Assembly (NCBI GenBank): GCA_041821265.1
Contig: JBGUEQ010000007.1
Location: forward strand, 55,859-119,858
Source: Lachnotalea sp041821265
GTDB lineage: Bacteria; Bacillota; Clostridia; Lachnospirales; Lachnospiraceae
Length of the DNA stretch: 64,000 nt
Direction: 5' to 3'
Each line of letters begins with the position of its first letter. Within the stretch, counting starts at the first letter, position 1. Positions 54,096-63,644 of this stretch are shown here, piece by piece. The translations under genes and the position numbers were made by a program. A model generated the notes under the pieces. That model saw nothing but the letters and a program-made list of their open reading frames with translations, searched no databases and was not told where the DNA came from.

Positions 54096-55256
54096 ATGAA
54101 AACTGTAAAACAAGTTTCAGATTTAACAGGAGTAAGTGTACGTATGCTACATTACTATGATGAAATTGGGTTATTAAAACCCAGTGAAGTTACAGATACC
54201 GGTTATCGACTCTATGATGAAGAAGCACTTATGATGTTGCAGCAAATTTTATTTTATAAGGAGCTAGACATACCACTAAAAGAAGTGAAAGAAATCTTAT
54301 ATAGTCCCAATTATAATAAAATGCAGGCTTTGGAAAATCAAAAGAAAATGCTGTTACTTAAATGTAGTAGATTAAATGATTTGGTTGAACTTATAAACAA
54401 AGCATTAAAAGGAGAAAATAGTATGAGTTTTAAAGAATTTGATATGAGTGAATATTATAATGCATTAGAGGAATTAAAAGATGAACATACGGATATCATT
54501 TTAAAATCTTACGGTAGTATGGAAAAGTATGATAAATTTATTGAATCATGTAAATCCAAAGAAACAGCGATTGCCAAAATGGCATTAAAAAAATATGGAA
54601 GTATCAATAAATATGTAAGTGCAATGAAAAAAAATTATAATAGTGATATAATGACTTATGCTGATCAAATCGATGAGTTTAAAAAAGATTGTTTGGAAGA
54701 TAAGAATCCTAAGATTAAAGAATTGTATGACAAGCTTACATTCGATTTGAGTAAAGATCCTTCTTCAAAAGAGATTCAGCAAGTTGTTGAAGTAATTACG
54801 AACACAGTCAAAGAAGCGTATAAAGTTTTCAACATGGAATATGGAGATGATTATTGGTTTTATTTTGTGAAAAGTTATTTAATCATGCCGAAGTGGATGG
54901 AAGATGTGGATAAAAAATATGGCAGTGGTGCATCCAAGTTGATTGGAGAGGCTTTTGCAAAATATTTTGAAGATAATAAGCCTAAAGCAGAAATACTATA
55001 TGAAAATCTTACATCTGATTTAAGCAAAGATTCTTGCTCAAAGGAAATTCAAGGAATTGTTGAGGAAATAGTTAGTTTAAGTAAAAAACAAAATGAAGCA
55101 TTTCATGTAGATGTGGGTGAACATTACTGGAGCTATATGTCGGAACTTTATTCATCAGATTCTATGCTCATCAAAATGATTGATAAGAAATATGGCAGTG
55201 GTGCATCAGATTTTATTGGGAAAGCGTTCAAGCACTTTTCTTTATTTAATAAGTAA
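54096..55256 (+). CDS. MerR-family TipAS regulator with duplicated ligand-domain half, 386 aa
   Basis: An N-terminal MerR helix-turn-helix (VKQVSDLTGVSVRMLHYYDEIGLL) and coiled coil lead to a TipAS antibiotic-recognition domain. The C-terminal half of that domain is present twice: about 210-296 and 301-386 both run from LY(D/E)NLT-like SDLSKD to DKKYGSGAS(K/D). TipAS in TipA binds thiopeptides; the ligand here is unknown. The ATG at 54096 follows GGGAGG. It probably controls itself through the MerR-type promoter upstream. Confidence 0.88.
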   Translation: MKTVKQVSDLTGVSVRMLHYYDEIGLLKPSEVTDTGYRLYDEEALMMLQQILFYKELDIPLKEVKEILYSPNYNKMQALENQKKMLLLKCSRLNDLVELINKALKGENSMSFKEFDMSEYYNALEELKDEHTDIILKSYGSMEKYDKFIESCKSKETAIAKMALKKYGSINKYVSAMKKNYNSDIMTYADQIDEFKKDCLEDKNPKIKELYDKLTFDLSKDPSSKEIQQVVEVITNTVKEAYKVFNMEYGDDYWFYFVKSYLIMPKWMEDVDKKYGSGASKLIGEAFAKYFEDNKPKAEILYENLTSDLSKDSCSKEIQGIVEEIVSLSKKQNEAFHVDVGEHYWSYMSELYSSDSMLIKMIDKKYGSGASDFIGKAFKHFSLFNK

Positions 55257-55412
55257 TACACAATTTGTGATATAAATTATTATATACGATATCAAGTTTA
55301 GTTTTAAAAATTGTTTGAAAGTGTTTTACCATGTACTACACATAAAATTGGCTCTTGAGGGAAAAATACGCTGTAACTAGAAAAAATATTTCGTTTGGAA
55401 GGAATAAAACAT

Positions 55413-57197
55413 ATGAATTGGATTACAAATTTATTTAACAAGCTAAAAGGATTGAATAAGGCTATTATACGTTATCCATTAACGGAATTATTTCTACTTG
55501 CAGCAGCTTTGATGATTTTTGCTTCCATCAACGGGGAGCAAGATTATAGTAAACAGCTTTTAACTTGTGCCGTAGGTGCTTTCTTATGTGCAGTGTTACA
55601 GGCAGCATATGAACGATTTTTCAATCAAGTGTCAACACGCTATATTTTGATGGTCTGTGGGTTAGGTGTGACGCTTGGATACTATCTTATTCTTAGGTCG
55701 GTCGCTGATCACAATATGGAAATTGAAATACGAACTGCTATTGCGTTATTTGCACTTTATTTTGCGTTTGTTTGGGTTCCTGTCATTCGTAGTAGAATTA
55801 GTTTCAATGAAAGTTTCATGGCGACATTTAAAGCGATATTTCAGGCTGTTTTTTATGCGGTGGTTCTTTATTGTGGATGTAGCCTTATTATCATGGCAAT
55901 TGACACCCTTATAATTACAGTGAATTACAGGGCGTATTCTCATATTGCAAATGTGATTTTCGTCTTATTTGCACCGTTATTCTTTTTATCATTGATTCCG
56001 CTCTATCCTGGCAAAAAAGACGAAGGTGTAGATTCTGAGAAATCCATTGCACAAGAGGAGATGATTAATAAGGCAGTATTTTGTCCTAAATTTCTTGAAA
56101 TTCTTATTTCATATATCATTATTCCGCTAACGGCAGTTTTTACATTTATTCTACTGCTTTATATTATGTTAAATATTAGAGGAGAATTTTGGACGAATAA
56201 TCTTTTAGAGCCAATGCTGATTTCTTACTCCATTACAGTGATTTTGATTTATATTCTTTCTAGCAGACTGGAAAATAAATTTGCTATTTGGTTTCGATTG
56301 ATTTTCCCTAAGTTATTGGTTCCAATTGTAGTGTTTCAGGTTATATCATCCGTGATTAGTTTGGGAGATACGGGAGTTACCCACACGCGCTATTTAGTGA
56401 TCTTATATGGAATATTTGCTGCTTGTGCAGGAGTTGTAATGAGTCTAGTGCCTGTACGCAAAAACGGTATCATAGCAGCAATGCTCATTGGCTTTTTGAC
56501 GGTATCGATTCTTCCTCCAATTGATGCTTTTACTATTAGTCGCCTGAATCAAGAAACTATACTAAAGACAGTACTGACAAAAAATAATATGATAGAAAAT
56601 AATGAAGTTTTGCCAAATGATTTAATTTCCAAAGAGGATAAGCAAACGGTAATCTCTTCAATGGAGTATTTGGCAAAGATGGGGTATACCAGCAATCTTG
56701 CTTGGCTACCAGCAGACTTTTCTATCTATGAAGATTTTTATGATACATTTGGTTTTTATGAGTATGAGTATGCTGAAAACAGAAATCAGTCAACCAATCT
56801 TTATTCCAATTCCTCTGATGCACTTGATATTACGGGGTATGACTTTTTTGTGCATACGAATATTAATTCAGAAGAAAATAATGAATCAAAAATATGTGAT
56901 ATTGAAAACTCAGGAAATAATTATATTCTAAACAAAGAAAATACAGGTGATAGTTCGGATGTTATTTTGACAGACAATGATAATAATGAAATCATACGCT
57001 TCAATATGAACGATATATATTCAAAGTATCAGGGCTATTCAATGGAAAAAAGTCAAATTTCAAGTGATGAAGCAACTTTTTCAAATGAAAATGATCAAGT
57101 TAAGATTACCATTGTTGTACAGACTTTTGATAGTAACATTTCAAATGATCAGACATATTCTTATGTGGATTTTTATATTTTAGTTCAATTCAAATAA
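55413..57197 (+). CDS. DUF4153 membrane protein, 594 aa
   Basis: About 10-12 membrane helices in the first 400 residues with the DUF4153 pattern, then an extracytoplasmic polar C-terminal domain (about 400-594) rich in Asn, Ser and Asp. The function is unknown. The ATG at 55413 follows GGAAGGA; an in-frame TTG at 55395 overlaps that site. Confidence 0.8.
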   Translation: MNWITNLFNKLKGLNKAIIRYPLTELFLLAAALMIFASINGEQDYSKQLLTCAVGAFLCAVLQAAYERFFNQVSTRYILMVCGLGVTLGYYLILRSVADHNMEIEIRTAIALFALYFAFVWVPVIRSRISFNESFMATFKAIFQAVFYAVVLYCGCSLIIMAIDTLIITVNYRAYSHIANVIFVLFAPLFFLSLIPLYPGKKDEGVDSEKSIAQEEMINKAVFCPKFLEILISYIIIPLTAVFTFILLLYIMLNIRGEFWTNNLLEPMLISYSITVILIYILSSRLENKFAIWFRLIFPKLLVPIVVFQVISSVISLGDTGVTHTRYLVILYGIFAACAGVVMSLVPVRKNGIIAAMLIGFLTVSILPPIDAFTISRLNQETILKTVLTKNNMIENNEVLPNDLISKEDKQTVISSMEYLAKMGYTSNLAWLPADFSIYEDFYDTFGFYEYEYAENRNQSTNLYSNSSDALDITGYDFFVHTNINSEENNESKICDIENSGNNYILNKENTGDSSDVILTDNDNNEIIRFNMNDIYSKYQGYSMEKSQISSDEATFSNENDQVKITIVVQTFDSNISNDQTYSYVDFYILVQFK

Positions 57198-57199
57198 AC

Positions 57200-57298
57200 G
57201 TAACAGTTTAGCCATACCATTTATAATGTGCCAGAATATACAAATATGTTAATCCGTTCGGTAATTGACTGGCACATTCTGCATGGCTGAACTATTAC
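57200..57298. repeat. R4 element with long inverted repeats (99 bp)
   Basis: GTAACAGTTTAGCCAT at the left and ATGGCTGAACTATTAC at the right are imperfect inverted repeats (14 of 16), with a further AATGTGCCAG / CTGGCACATT inner pair. A truncated copy is at 8178. No target duplication identified. Confidence 0.65.
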
Positions 57299-57326
57299 AA
57301 ATATACAAAGGAGAAATGAGAAAATT

Positions 57327-57932
57327 ATGGCTATTGAATATACCGATAACATGACAAGTGAAGAATACAATGAGATACGTAAAGAAGTAAATTGGGAGGC
57401 ACTAACAAAGGGGCAAGCCCAAAGAGTATTACAAACAAGTTGTAGGAGGCTAAATATGAGTTATCAAAAATTAGATACAAAAGCATTGGTTTATATGTAC
57501 ATAACAACGATAATATGGTCTGTTATCGTACTTATAATAGCAGGAGGGGCCTATTATAAATTTGGTGAAATTATCTATGTTCATTGGGGATGCATATTAA
57601 GTACAATAGTAATTCTTTTAGATATGATTATTACACCAGGCATTCGTTATAAGCGATATCGTTATGCCATTAATGAAGAACAAATTGATACAATTGAGGG
57701 ATTCTTGTTTATACAGCGTCAGATTGTACCAATCGAAAGGGTTCATAAAATTTCAATTAATCAAGGACCTATTGAACACATCTTTCATTTATCAAGAGTA
57801 AATGTGGTAACCGCAGGCGGTGATGTGAGCATTAAATATTTAAAAGAAGAAACGGCCCAAATGTTAGCAGAAACATTAAAAAACAAAGTGAATACCATTG
57901 TGGTTAATGAAAGAGAGGAAACAAATGTTTGA
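57327..57932 (+). CDS. PH domain membrane protein (YdbS-like), 201 aa
   Basis: Two hydrophobic helices (about 55-75, 85-105), then a bacterial PH domain (bPH_2) with the telltale RYAINEEQIDTIEGFLFIQRQIVPIERVHKI (shown in pieces). A hydrophilic N-terminal 50 residues precede. Forms an operon with the next gene, overlapping it by eight bases, the usual ydbS-ydbT arrangement. YdbST in Bacillus relates to antimicrobial-peptide tolerance; here function is inferred only. Confidence 0.8.
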   Translation: MAIEYTDNMTSEEYNEIRKEVNWEALTKGQAQRVLQTSCRRLNMSYQKLDTKALVYMYITTIIWSVIVLIIAGGAYYKFGEIIYVHWGCILSTIVILLDMIITPGIRYKRYRYAINEEQIDTIEGFLFIQRQIVPIERVHKISINQGPIEHIFHLSRVNVVTAGGDVSIKYLKEETAQMLAETLKNKVNTIVVNEREETNV

Positions 57933-59343
57933 GAAACCATTTCGCATGCATCCAAGTATTATTATTGAGCAAGTTTTTCAAATGTTTTGGGCAACTATAT
58001 TTCTTGTGTTTACATTTGGAAGAAGTTACAACTTGCTATTAGTTGGAAGCATCTGTTTTGCCGTTTATTTTTTAATTATTTGGGTTTATGCCATGAGATG
58101 GCGAAAAACTTTTATTAGTATCACTGGAGATTCTTTACTGATTGAGAAACGATTGCTGTTTCACAAGAAAACTGTAATTGGAATTAAAAATATTTCTAAT
58201 ATCAATATGGAACAAAAACTGTTTCAACGCTTGATAGGAACATGTCAAATAAAATTGGATACCAATAGTAGTAGCACAGCAGATCAAACAGATGTTACTC
58301 TTGTATTAAAAAAATCAGTTGCAATAGAGTTTAGTAATTATATCAATCAATTTCTAACACAAGAAGAAAACGTTGAAATATCTGAGGATAAATCTAAGGA
58401 AAAATCAGAAGAAAACGATTTTGATTTTTCCTATGGATTCACAGAAGTTTTAGCACACACTATATTAAGTGTTCAAACCTATCAGATTGCAGTATTGATT
58501 GCCTTTTTAATTGGAGCATTTTTCTTCATACAAGAAGATATTACAGAAATTCTACACAATGATAGTATTTGGGGAATGATATTGGGCTTCGTGCTTTTGG
58601 TGGGTAGCTATGTGACTCGTCTCTTTCAGAGTTTGTTTCGTCTCTATGGATTTCAAATAGCAAGACAAAATGATAAAATTAAATTACAGTATGGCTTGCT
58701 ATCGAAAAAGGATTATTTAATACCAGTTGACAAAATTCATGCTATAAAAATCAAAGAACCACCCTTGGCTAGATTTATGGGAAAATGTTTTGTTGAAATT
58801 ATAAATGTTGGTATGGGAAATGAAAAAGAAGAATCCTCCACATTATTACTATTAGCATCAAAATCCGAAATAGAACAAAGACTTTCTATTATATTACCAG
58901 AAATGAAGATTGATTTTGCAAGAGAAAGCCAACCAAAAGCTGCCTTGATTCCAATCACCATACAGGCAATAGTAATAGCAGGAATTGTGTCTATTATAAT
59001 ACTTGCAATTACAAAACGTCCTTGGATTATACTGGTTATCGTTTCTGTGATTTTGTTATTCATACTAAGCGGCTATTATTCTAAGAAAATCAAGTTGGAA
59101 GAAGAACGAGTGCACCTTACTAGCGGGATTTTTGGAATTACTACTTCCGTTATTAGTTACCGATACATAGAGAAAATGACGTTGCATTACAGTCTCTTAA
59201 CAAAGAAATTAGGAATTGCCAAAGCAGAAATTTCTATCTTGGCATCCACAACTAATCGCATGCATACAACCGGCTACTTTCCAAGTGCAATATTTGAACG
59301 AATTGCGGACAAGATGTTACATGGTAAGGCGAAGAGAAGTTGA
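57925..59343 (+). CDS. PH domain membrane protein (YdbT-like), 472 aa
   Basis: Three repeated units of membrane-helix pair plus bPH_2 domain: the pattern GLLSKKDYLIPVDKIHAIKIKEPPLAR and the final SYRYIEKMTLHYSLLTKKLGIAKAEI are typical (in segments). AGAGGAAAC lies before the ATG at 57925 inside the upstream gene; an in-frame start at 57898 is unlikely. Partner of the gene upstream. Confidence 0.8.
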   Translation: MFEKPFRMHPSIIIEQVFQMFWATIFLVFTFGRSYNLLLVGSICFAVYFLIIWVYAMRWRKTFISITGDSLLIEKRLLFHKKTVIGIKNISNINMEQKLFQRLIGTCQIKLDTNSSSTADQTDVTLVLKKSVAIEFSNYINQFLTQEENVEISEDKSKEKSEENDFDFSYGFTEVLAHTILSVQTYQIAVLIAFLIGAFFFIQEDITEILHNDSIWGMILGFVLLVGSYVTRLFQSLFRLYGFQIARQNDKIKLQYGLLSKKDYLIPVDKIHAIKIKEPPLARFMGKCFVEIINVGMGNEKEESSTLLLLASKSEIEQRLSIILPEMKIDFARESQPKAALIPITIQAIVIAGIVSIIILAITKRPWIILVIVSVILLFILSGYYSKKIKLEEERVHLTSGIFGITTSVISYRYIEKMTLHYSLLTKKLGIAKAEISILASTTNRMHTTGYFPSAIFERIADKMLHGKAKRS

Positions 59344-59441
59344 GTTATGCTATTTCTCATATAAAGCGAATCATTTCAAGAAATAGGTTATAGGATAGAA
59401 GAAATCAAAGTGTTAGCATATAAATAAAGAAGGAGGTAGTA

Positions 59442-59557
59442 ATGTCAACAATAAATTTAAGAACGCATGAGTTGAGAAGTCAGAAAAGAATCAGCCAGTC
59501 CTCTACCTAATGAAGAATATATTCCGGTTTTATCTGGAACAAAGGAATTTTAGAATG
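59442..59557 (+). pseudogene. Tiny gene remnant behind a strong ribosome binding site
   Basis: AAGGAGGT precedes an ATG opening only 22 codons; a frame change later gives SPLPNEEYIPVLSGTKEF and a stop at 59555. It looks like the two ends of a deleted gene. I recognise no family. Confidence 0.3.
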
Positions 59558-59560
59558 AAA

Positions 59561-59678
59561 GTACCTTTATAGTTACCAGTACATTATGCGCATAAATGCA
59601 AGAAAATTGCATTTTTGCTGGATATAAATTAAGATTTTGCATTGCAATAAAATACATCTATGGGTACTAAGTAGTTAC
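59561..59678 (+). repeat. Dispersed repeat family R3, copy
   Basis: Starts GTACCTTTATAGTTACC and ends GTACTAAGTAGTTAC; aligns with 14546-14662 including the AGAAAATTGC block. Confidence 0.5.
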
Positions 59679-59809
59679 AATAGTATAACCAACAGTTAAA
59701 TTTTATGAATATAACATGATAATTGTTCACTTGTTAAAAATCAAGGTCTTTGCTATTCTATATTTAGCAAGGACCTTAGCTATTTATAAGTAGATTGGAG
59801 ATGCATAGC

Positions 59810-60841
59810 ATGAAAATAAACGAAATAATAAGAAAGCTCAGAAAAGAAGCTGAGTTAACACAAGAACAAGTGGCAAGTTATTTAGGAGTATCAGCTCCAG
59901 CAGTTAATAAGTGGGAAAACGGTGTTTCTTATCCAGATATAACAATTTTACCACCACTAGCACGCGTGTTAAAAACGAACATAGATACATTGTTGTCTTT
60001 CAATGAAGAATTGACTGAGAAAGAAATAAATCAGTTATCATCAGAAATAGCTAAAATAGCACAAGATGATGGATTTGTTAAAGCCTTTGATAAAGGATCA
60101 AGTTTAATTAAGGAATATCCTAATTGTGATAGCTTGATTTACTCCATTGCTGGTATTTTTTCAGGTTTATTGATGATGTTAGAGGTGGAAAATCCAGAAA
60201 TGTATGAAGAAAAGATTATACAGTGGTTTTCGTTATTGACCAAGAGCCAGAATAAAGATATTGCATCCTACGCAATTGTAATGATTTCTAGCAAATATGT
60301 GGTAAAGAAAGAATTTGAAAAGGCACAGCAATTATTAGATGAGATTCCACCAGTTGGATATGACAAGCAACTAATGCAAGCATCAATATTTTCAAAACAA
60401 GATAAAAAGAGAGAGGCTTATGAAATCTATGAGCGTATGCTATACAAAAATGCGCATGAGATTAGTGCAGTGATTCAATTGATTTCCAAACAATTATTGG
60501 AGGAAGGTGAGTTGGAGAAAGCAGAGAAATACGCAGATATAGCAAGTAAAACCGCTAGGTTATTTGATTTGGGCCCTTATATTGAAAATACAGCAGAGCT
60601 ATTTGTGGCTAGGGAACAAAAAGAAGTACAACGGTGTTTAAATTCTTTGGAAAAAATGATGGATGGTATTGAAAGAATAGGGAATACCAAATCCAGTCTA
60701 TATACACATATTAATTTAAAAGAACCTAGTAATATTGATTTGTTTAAAAAAATGATAAAAAAAGGATTAGAAAATGATGATGAGTTGGATTTCTTAAAAG
60801 AAGAAACACGATTTAAAAAAATTATAATGTCTTTGAATTAG
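59810..60841 (+). CDS. XRE-type regulator with TPR-like C-terminus, 343 aa
   Basis: An N-terminal helix-turn-helix (LRKEAELTQEQVASYLGVSAPAVNKWENG) leads to a ~270-residue all-helical region that resembles TPR repeats. Such proteins often respond to peptides or stress. The ATG at 59810 has GGAG about nine bases ahead; ATG 59801 is an alternative. Target unknown. A hairpin lies just upstream. Confidence 0.85.
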   Translation: MKINEIIRKLRKEAELTQEQVASYLGVSAPAVNKWENGVSYPDITILPPLARVLKTNIDTLLSFNEELTEKEINQLSSEIAKIAQDDGFVKAFDKGSSLIKEYPNCDSLIYSIAGIFSGLLMMLEVENPEMYEEKIIQWFSLLTKSQNKDIASYAIVMISSKYVVKKEFEKAQQLLDEIPPVGYDKQLMQASIFSKQDKKREAYEIYERMLYKNAHEISAVIQLISKQLLEEGELEKAEKYADIASKTARLFDLGPYIENTAELFVAREQKEVQRCLNSLEKMMDGIERIGNTKSSLYTHINLKEPSNIDLFKKMIKKGLENDDELDFLKEETRFKKIIMSLN

Positions 60842-60946
60842 TAGAACAATTAAACATAGTAATTATATTGATTTATAAAAATATCTTGTCTTAATATAGG
60901 CTAAATAGTAGATGGAGATTTAATAAATCATTTCTATTTGGTCTTA

Positions 60947-60975
60947 TTGACTTGCGTTAAAGATGTAATTATGTT
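60947..60975 (+). promoter_or_regulatory. Promoter candidate for hydF
   Basis: TTGACT, a 17-base spacer and TATGTT, about 120 bases before the hydF start. A diverged R3-like stretch (CTAGGAAGGTATTAAATAG) lies between. Confidence 0.4.
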
Positions 60976-61098
60976 ATATAAAATAGATAAGATTTATACG
61001 ATTATTTAGTACCCGTAGCGTAATGTTTACTAGGAAGGTATTAAATAGTAATAGAGTTACATAAAAGCAGAAAGTACAAGAAAGGTTAAGGTAAAAAA

Positions 61099-62304
61099 AT
61101 GGGAATGAATGATACTCCAGCAGCAGAGCGTATCCATATTGGCTTCTTCGGTAAACGAAATGCAGGAAAATCTAGTATAGTCAATGTAGTGACAGGACAG
61201 GATTTATCTGTTGTTTCTGATGTAAAGGGTACAACAACTGACCCTGTATATAAATCAATGGAATTACTACCAATGGGACCCGTTGTGATTATAGATACTC
61301 CAGGAATTGACGATGTAGGTGCACTTGGAGAGCTTAGAATAAGAAAAACCAAACAGGTTTTGAATAAAACAGATGTAGCGGTATTAATTATAGATGCAAC
61401 TTGCGGCAAATCCGTGGAAGATGAAGAATTAATCAAGATATTTGAAGAGAAAAAAATCGAATACATTATTGTGTATAATAAATCTGATTTGCTAGATTCA
61501 AACGGTACGCAGACAGATCGAGAAATTTATGTTAGTGCAATAAACGGAACTCAAATTGAGGCGTTAAAAGAAAAGATTGCTTCTCTAGCACCAAGTAATA
61601 ATGAAAAATTGAAAATTGTTGCAGATCTTCTTCATCCTTCCGATTTCGTGGTGTTGGTAACTCCAATCGATAAAGCGGCGCCAAAGGGGAGACTAATTCT
61701 TCCACAGCAGCAGACCATACGAGATATTTTAGAGGCTGATGCAACTGCAATAGTAGTGAAGGAGTTCGAACTAAAAGAAACACTTGAAAATCTTGGTAAA
61801 AAGCCAAGAATGGTCATTACAGATAGTCAGGTATTTGCAAAAGTTTCAGCAGATACCCCAAATGACATTATGCTTACCTCATTTTCCATTTTGTTTGCCA
61901 GATATAAAGGGTTATTAGAAGAGGCAGTCAAGGGTGCTACAGCTTTGGAACAGCTAGAGGAGGGTGATACAATACTAATTTCTGAGGGTTGTACGCATCA
62001 TCGTCAATGTGATGATATAGGTCAGGTGAAGTTACCTAGATGGATAAAGAATTATACAGGAAAACAACTGAATTTTGAATTTACCTCAGGTGGTGAGTTC
62101 TACGAGGATTTGACGAAATATAAATTGATTGTTCATTGTGGTGGCTGTATGCTACCAGAGAGAGAAGTGAAATTTCGCCTCAAATGTGCGATGGATCAAA
62201 AAGTGCCAATGACAAACTATGGAACCTTGATTGCTTATATGCAAGGTATCTTAAAGCGAAGTCTTGAGCCATTTCCACATATCATGGCAGAACTTGAAGA
62301 ATAA
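61099..62304 (+). CDS. hydF: HydF, [FeFe]-hydrogenase maturation GTPase, 401 aa
   Basis: The scaffold on which the two-iron part of the hydrogenase H-cluster is built. An N-terminal Era-like G domain has Walker A GKRNAGKS (18-25), a TTTD switch and G3 DTPGIDD; the C-terminal domain holds the 4Fe-4S ligands Cys298 (CTHH), then His346-Cys347 and Cys350 (VHCGGC). Full length. The lyase gene follows after 14 bases. HydE, HydG and the hydrogenase itself are not in the window. Confidence 0.95.
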   Translation: MGMNDTPAAERIHIGFFGKRNAGKSSIVNVVTGQDLSVVSDVKGTTTDPVYKSMELLPMGPVVIIDTPGIDDVGALGELRIRKTKQVLNKTDVAVLIIDATCGKSVEDEELIKIFEEKKIEYIIVYNKSDLLDSNGTQTDREIYVSAINGTQIEALKEKIASLAPSNNEKLKIVADLLHPSDFVVLVTPIDKAAPKGRLILPQQQTIRDILEADATAIVVKEFELKETLENLGKKPRMVITDSQVFAKVSADTPNDIMLTSFSILFARYKGLLEEAVKGATALEQLEEGDTILISEGCTHHRQCDDIGQVKLPRWIKNYTGKQLNFEFTSGGEFYEDLTKYKLIVHCGGCMLPEREVKFRLKCAMDQKVPMTNYGTLIAYMQGILKRSLEPFPHIMAELEE

Positions 62305-62318
62305 GGCAGGAGGTTTAC

Positions 62319-63644
62319 ATGCGAACGGAAAGAGACAAGCTTGGTGAGATAACTCTTGAAGATAACATATTATATGGTATTCAAACAGCTAGAGCGAAAG
62401 ATAATTTTGCACTAGAATATAAAAAGGTAGATTTACGCTTGATTTACGCTATCGTCAAGGTGAAAAAGGCAGCAGCGATTACCTATGAGAAACTTGGTGT
62501 TGGAGAAGACGGGGTGTATTACGCCATTATTAAAGCATGTAATCACATTCTTGAGGGTAAGGCAGATGAACAGTTTGTTGTGGATGCGCTTTCAGGAGGT
62601 GCTGGTACTTCCGCCAATATGAATGTAAATGAAGTGATTGCAAATCTTGCATTGCAACTTACGGGTAGGGAAATCGGTGCGTATCACATAATCCATCCAC
62701 TAGACGATGTGAACCGTGGCCAATCGACAAATGATGTATATCCAACAGCACTTCGTATCGCCGCCGTTGATTTGCTTCGTTTATTAAGTGATGGTTGTGC
62801 CAAATTACAACAGTCGCTGCAAGAAAAGGAAAATGAATTTGATGATATTAAAAAGCTTGGACGAACGGAATTAATGGATGCGATTCCTATTACACTTGGG
62901 GCAGAATTTGGTTCCTATGCGCAGGCAATTGCAAGAGATCGTTGGAGATTATACAAAGTGGAAGAACGACTTCGTCAGGTAAATATAGGTGGGACAGCGG
63001 TAGGAACTTCAAATAATGCGGATCGAAAGTACCGTTTTGGTGTCATAGAAGAATTACGTACCTTAACCAACATTGGACTAGCAGTAGCGGAATATCCAAT
63101 GGATATTACGCAAAATAATGATGTGTTCGTAGAAGTATCGGGGCTTATGAAGGCACTTGCAGTCAATCTGATTAAGATAGCCAATGACTTTCGTCTAATG
63201 AACTCAGGTCCTCATGGTGGATTTGGAGAGATTAAGTTAAAGGCAATGCAAATGGGAAGTACAATTATGCCAGGAAAAGTAAATCCAGTTATCCCAGAGA
63301 TGGTAATACAAGTAGGAATGAAGGTAATCGCCAATGACGCCGCAATATCAACGGCTGCACTTCATGGTGAATTTGAACTAAATGCTTTTATGCCATTAAT
63401 AGCGGATTCTCTCTTAGAAAGCTTATCTTTATTGGAAAAAGCAGTAACCTTATTTCGCACAAAATGTGTAGAGTTAATTGAAGCAGATAGAGAAAAATGC
63501 GCCGAATTGCTAAATAAGTCTTATGCCTTTGCAACAGAGTACACCAAAAAGCTTGGTTACGATAAGGTTAGTAAAATTATTGAGGAAAGTAACCAAAATC
63601 CTCAGAAGATTAAAGAGGCTTTGGAAATGCATTTATACAGATAA
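62319..63644 (+). CDS. Aspartate ammonia-lyase-family enzyme, 441 aa
   Basis: A fumarase/aspartase-superfamily lyase. The SS-loop is GSTIMPGKVNP with the catalytic Ser at 314 retained and the neighbouring second Ser changed to Thr; GGAGTSANMNVNEV and QSTNDVYPTA are also intact. It probably deaminates aspartate to fumarate. Length is slightly short (E. coli AspA has 478). AGGAGG precedes the ATG. Its tight linkage to hydF suggests a link to hydrogenase maturation, perhaps as an ammonia source. Confidence 0.88.
   Translation: MRTERDKLGEITLEDNILYGIQTARAKDNFALEYKKVDLRLIYAIVKVKKAAAITYEKLGVGEDGVYYAIIKACNHILEGKADEQFVVDALSGGAGTSANMNVNEVIANLALQLTGREIGAYHIIHPLDDVNRGQSTNDVYPTALRIAAVDLLRLLSDGCAKLQQSLQEKENEFDDIKKLGRTELMDAIPITLGAEFGSYAQAIARDRWRLYKVEERLRQVNIGGTAVGTSNNADRKYRFGVIEELRTLTNIGLAVAEYPMDITQNNDVFVEVSGLMKALAVNLIKIANDFRLMNSGPHGGFGEIKLKAMQMGSTIMPGKVNPVIPEMVIQVGMKVIANDAAISTAALHGEFELNAFMPLIADSLLESLSLLEKAVTLFRTKCVELIEADREKCAELLNKSYAFATEYTKKLGYDKVSKIIEESNQNPQKIKEALEMHLYR

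Larger units (their letters stand above)
59344..59809. other. Intergenic region with remnant, R3 repeat and hairpin
   Basis: Contains the remnant at 59442, the R3 repeat at 59561-59678, and a strong hairpin at 59743-59777 (13-bp stem with one G-U) about 20 bases before the regulator's ribosome binding site; no T tract follows it. Confidence 0.5.
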
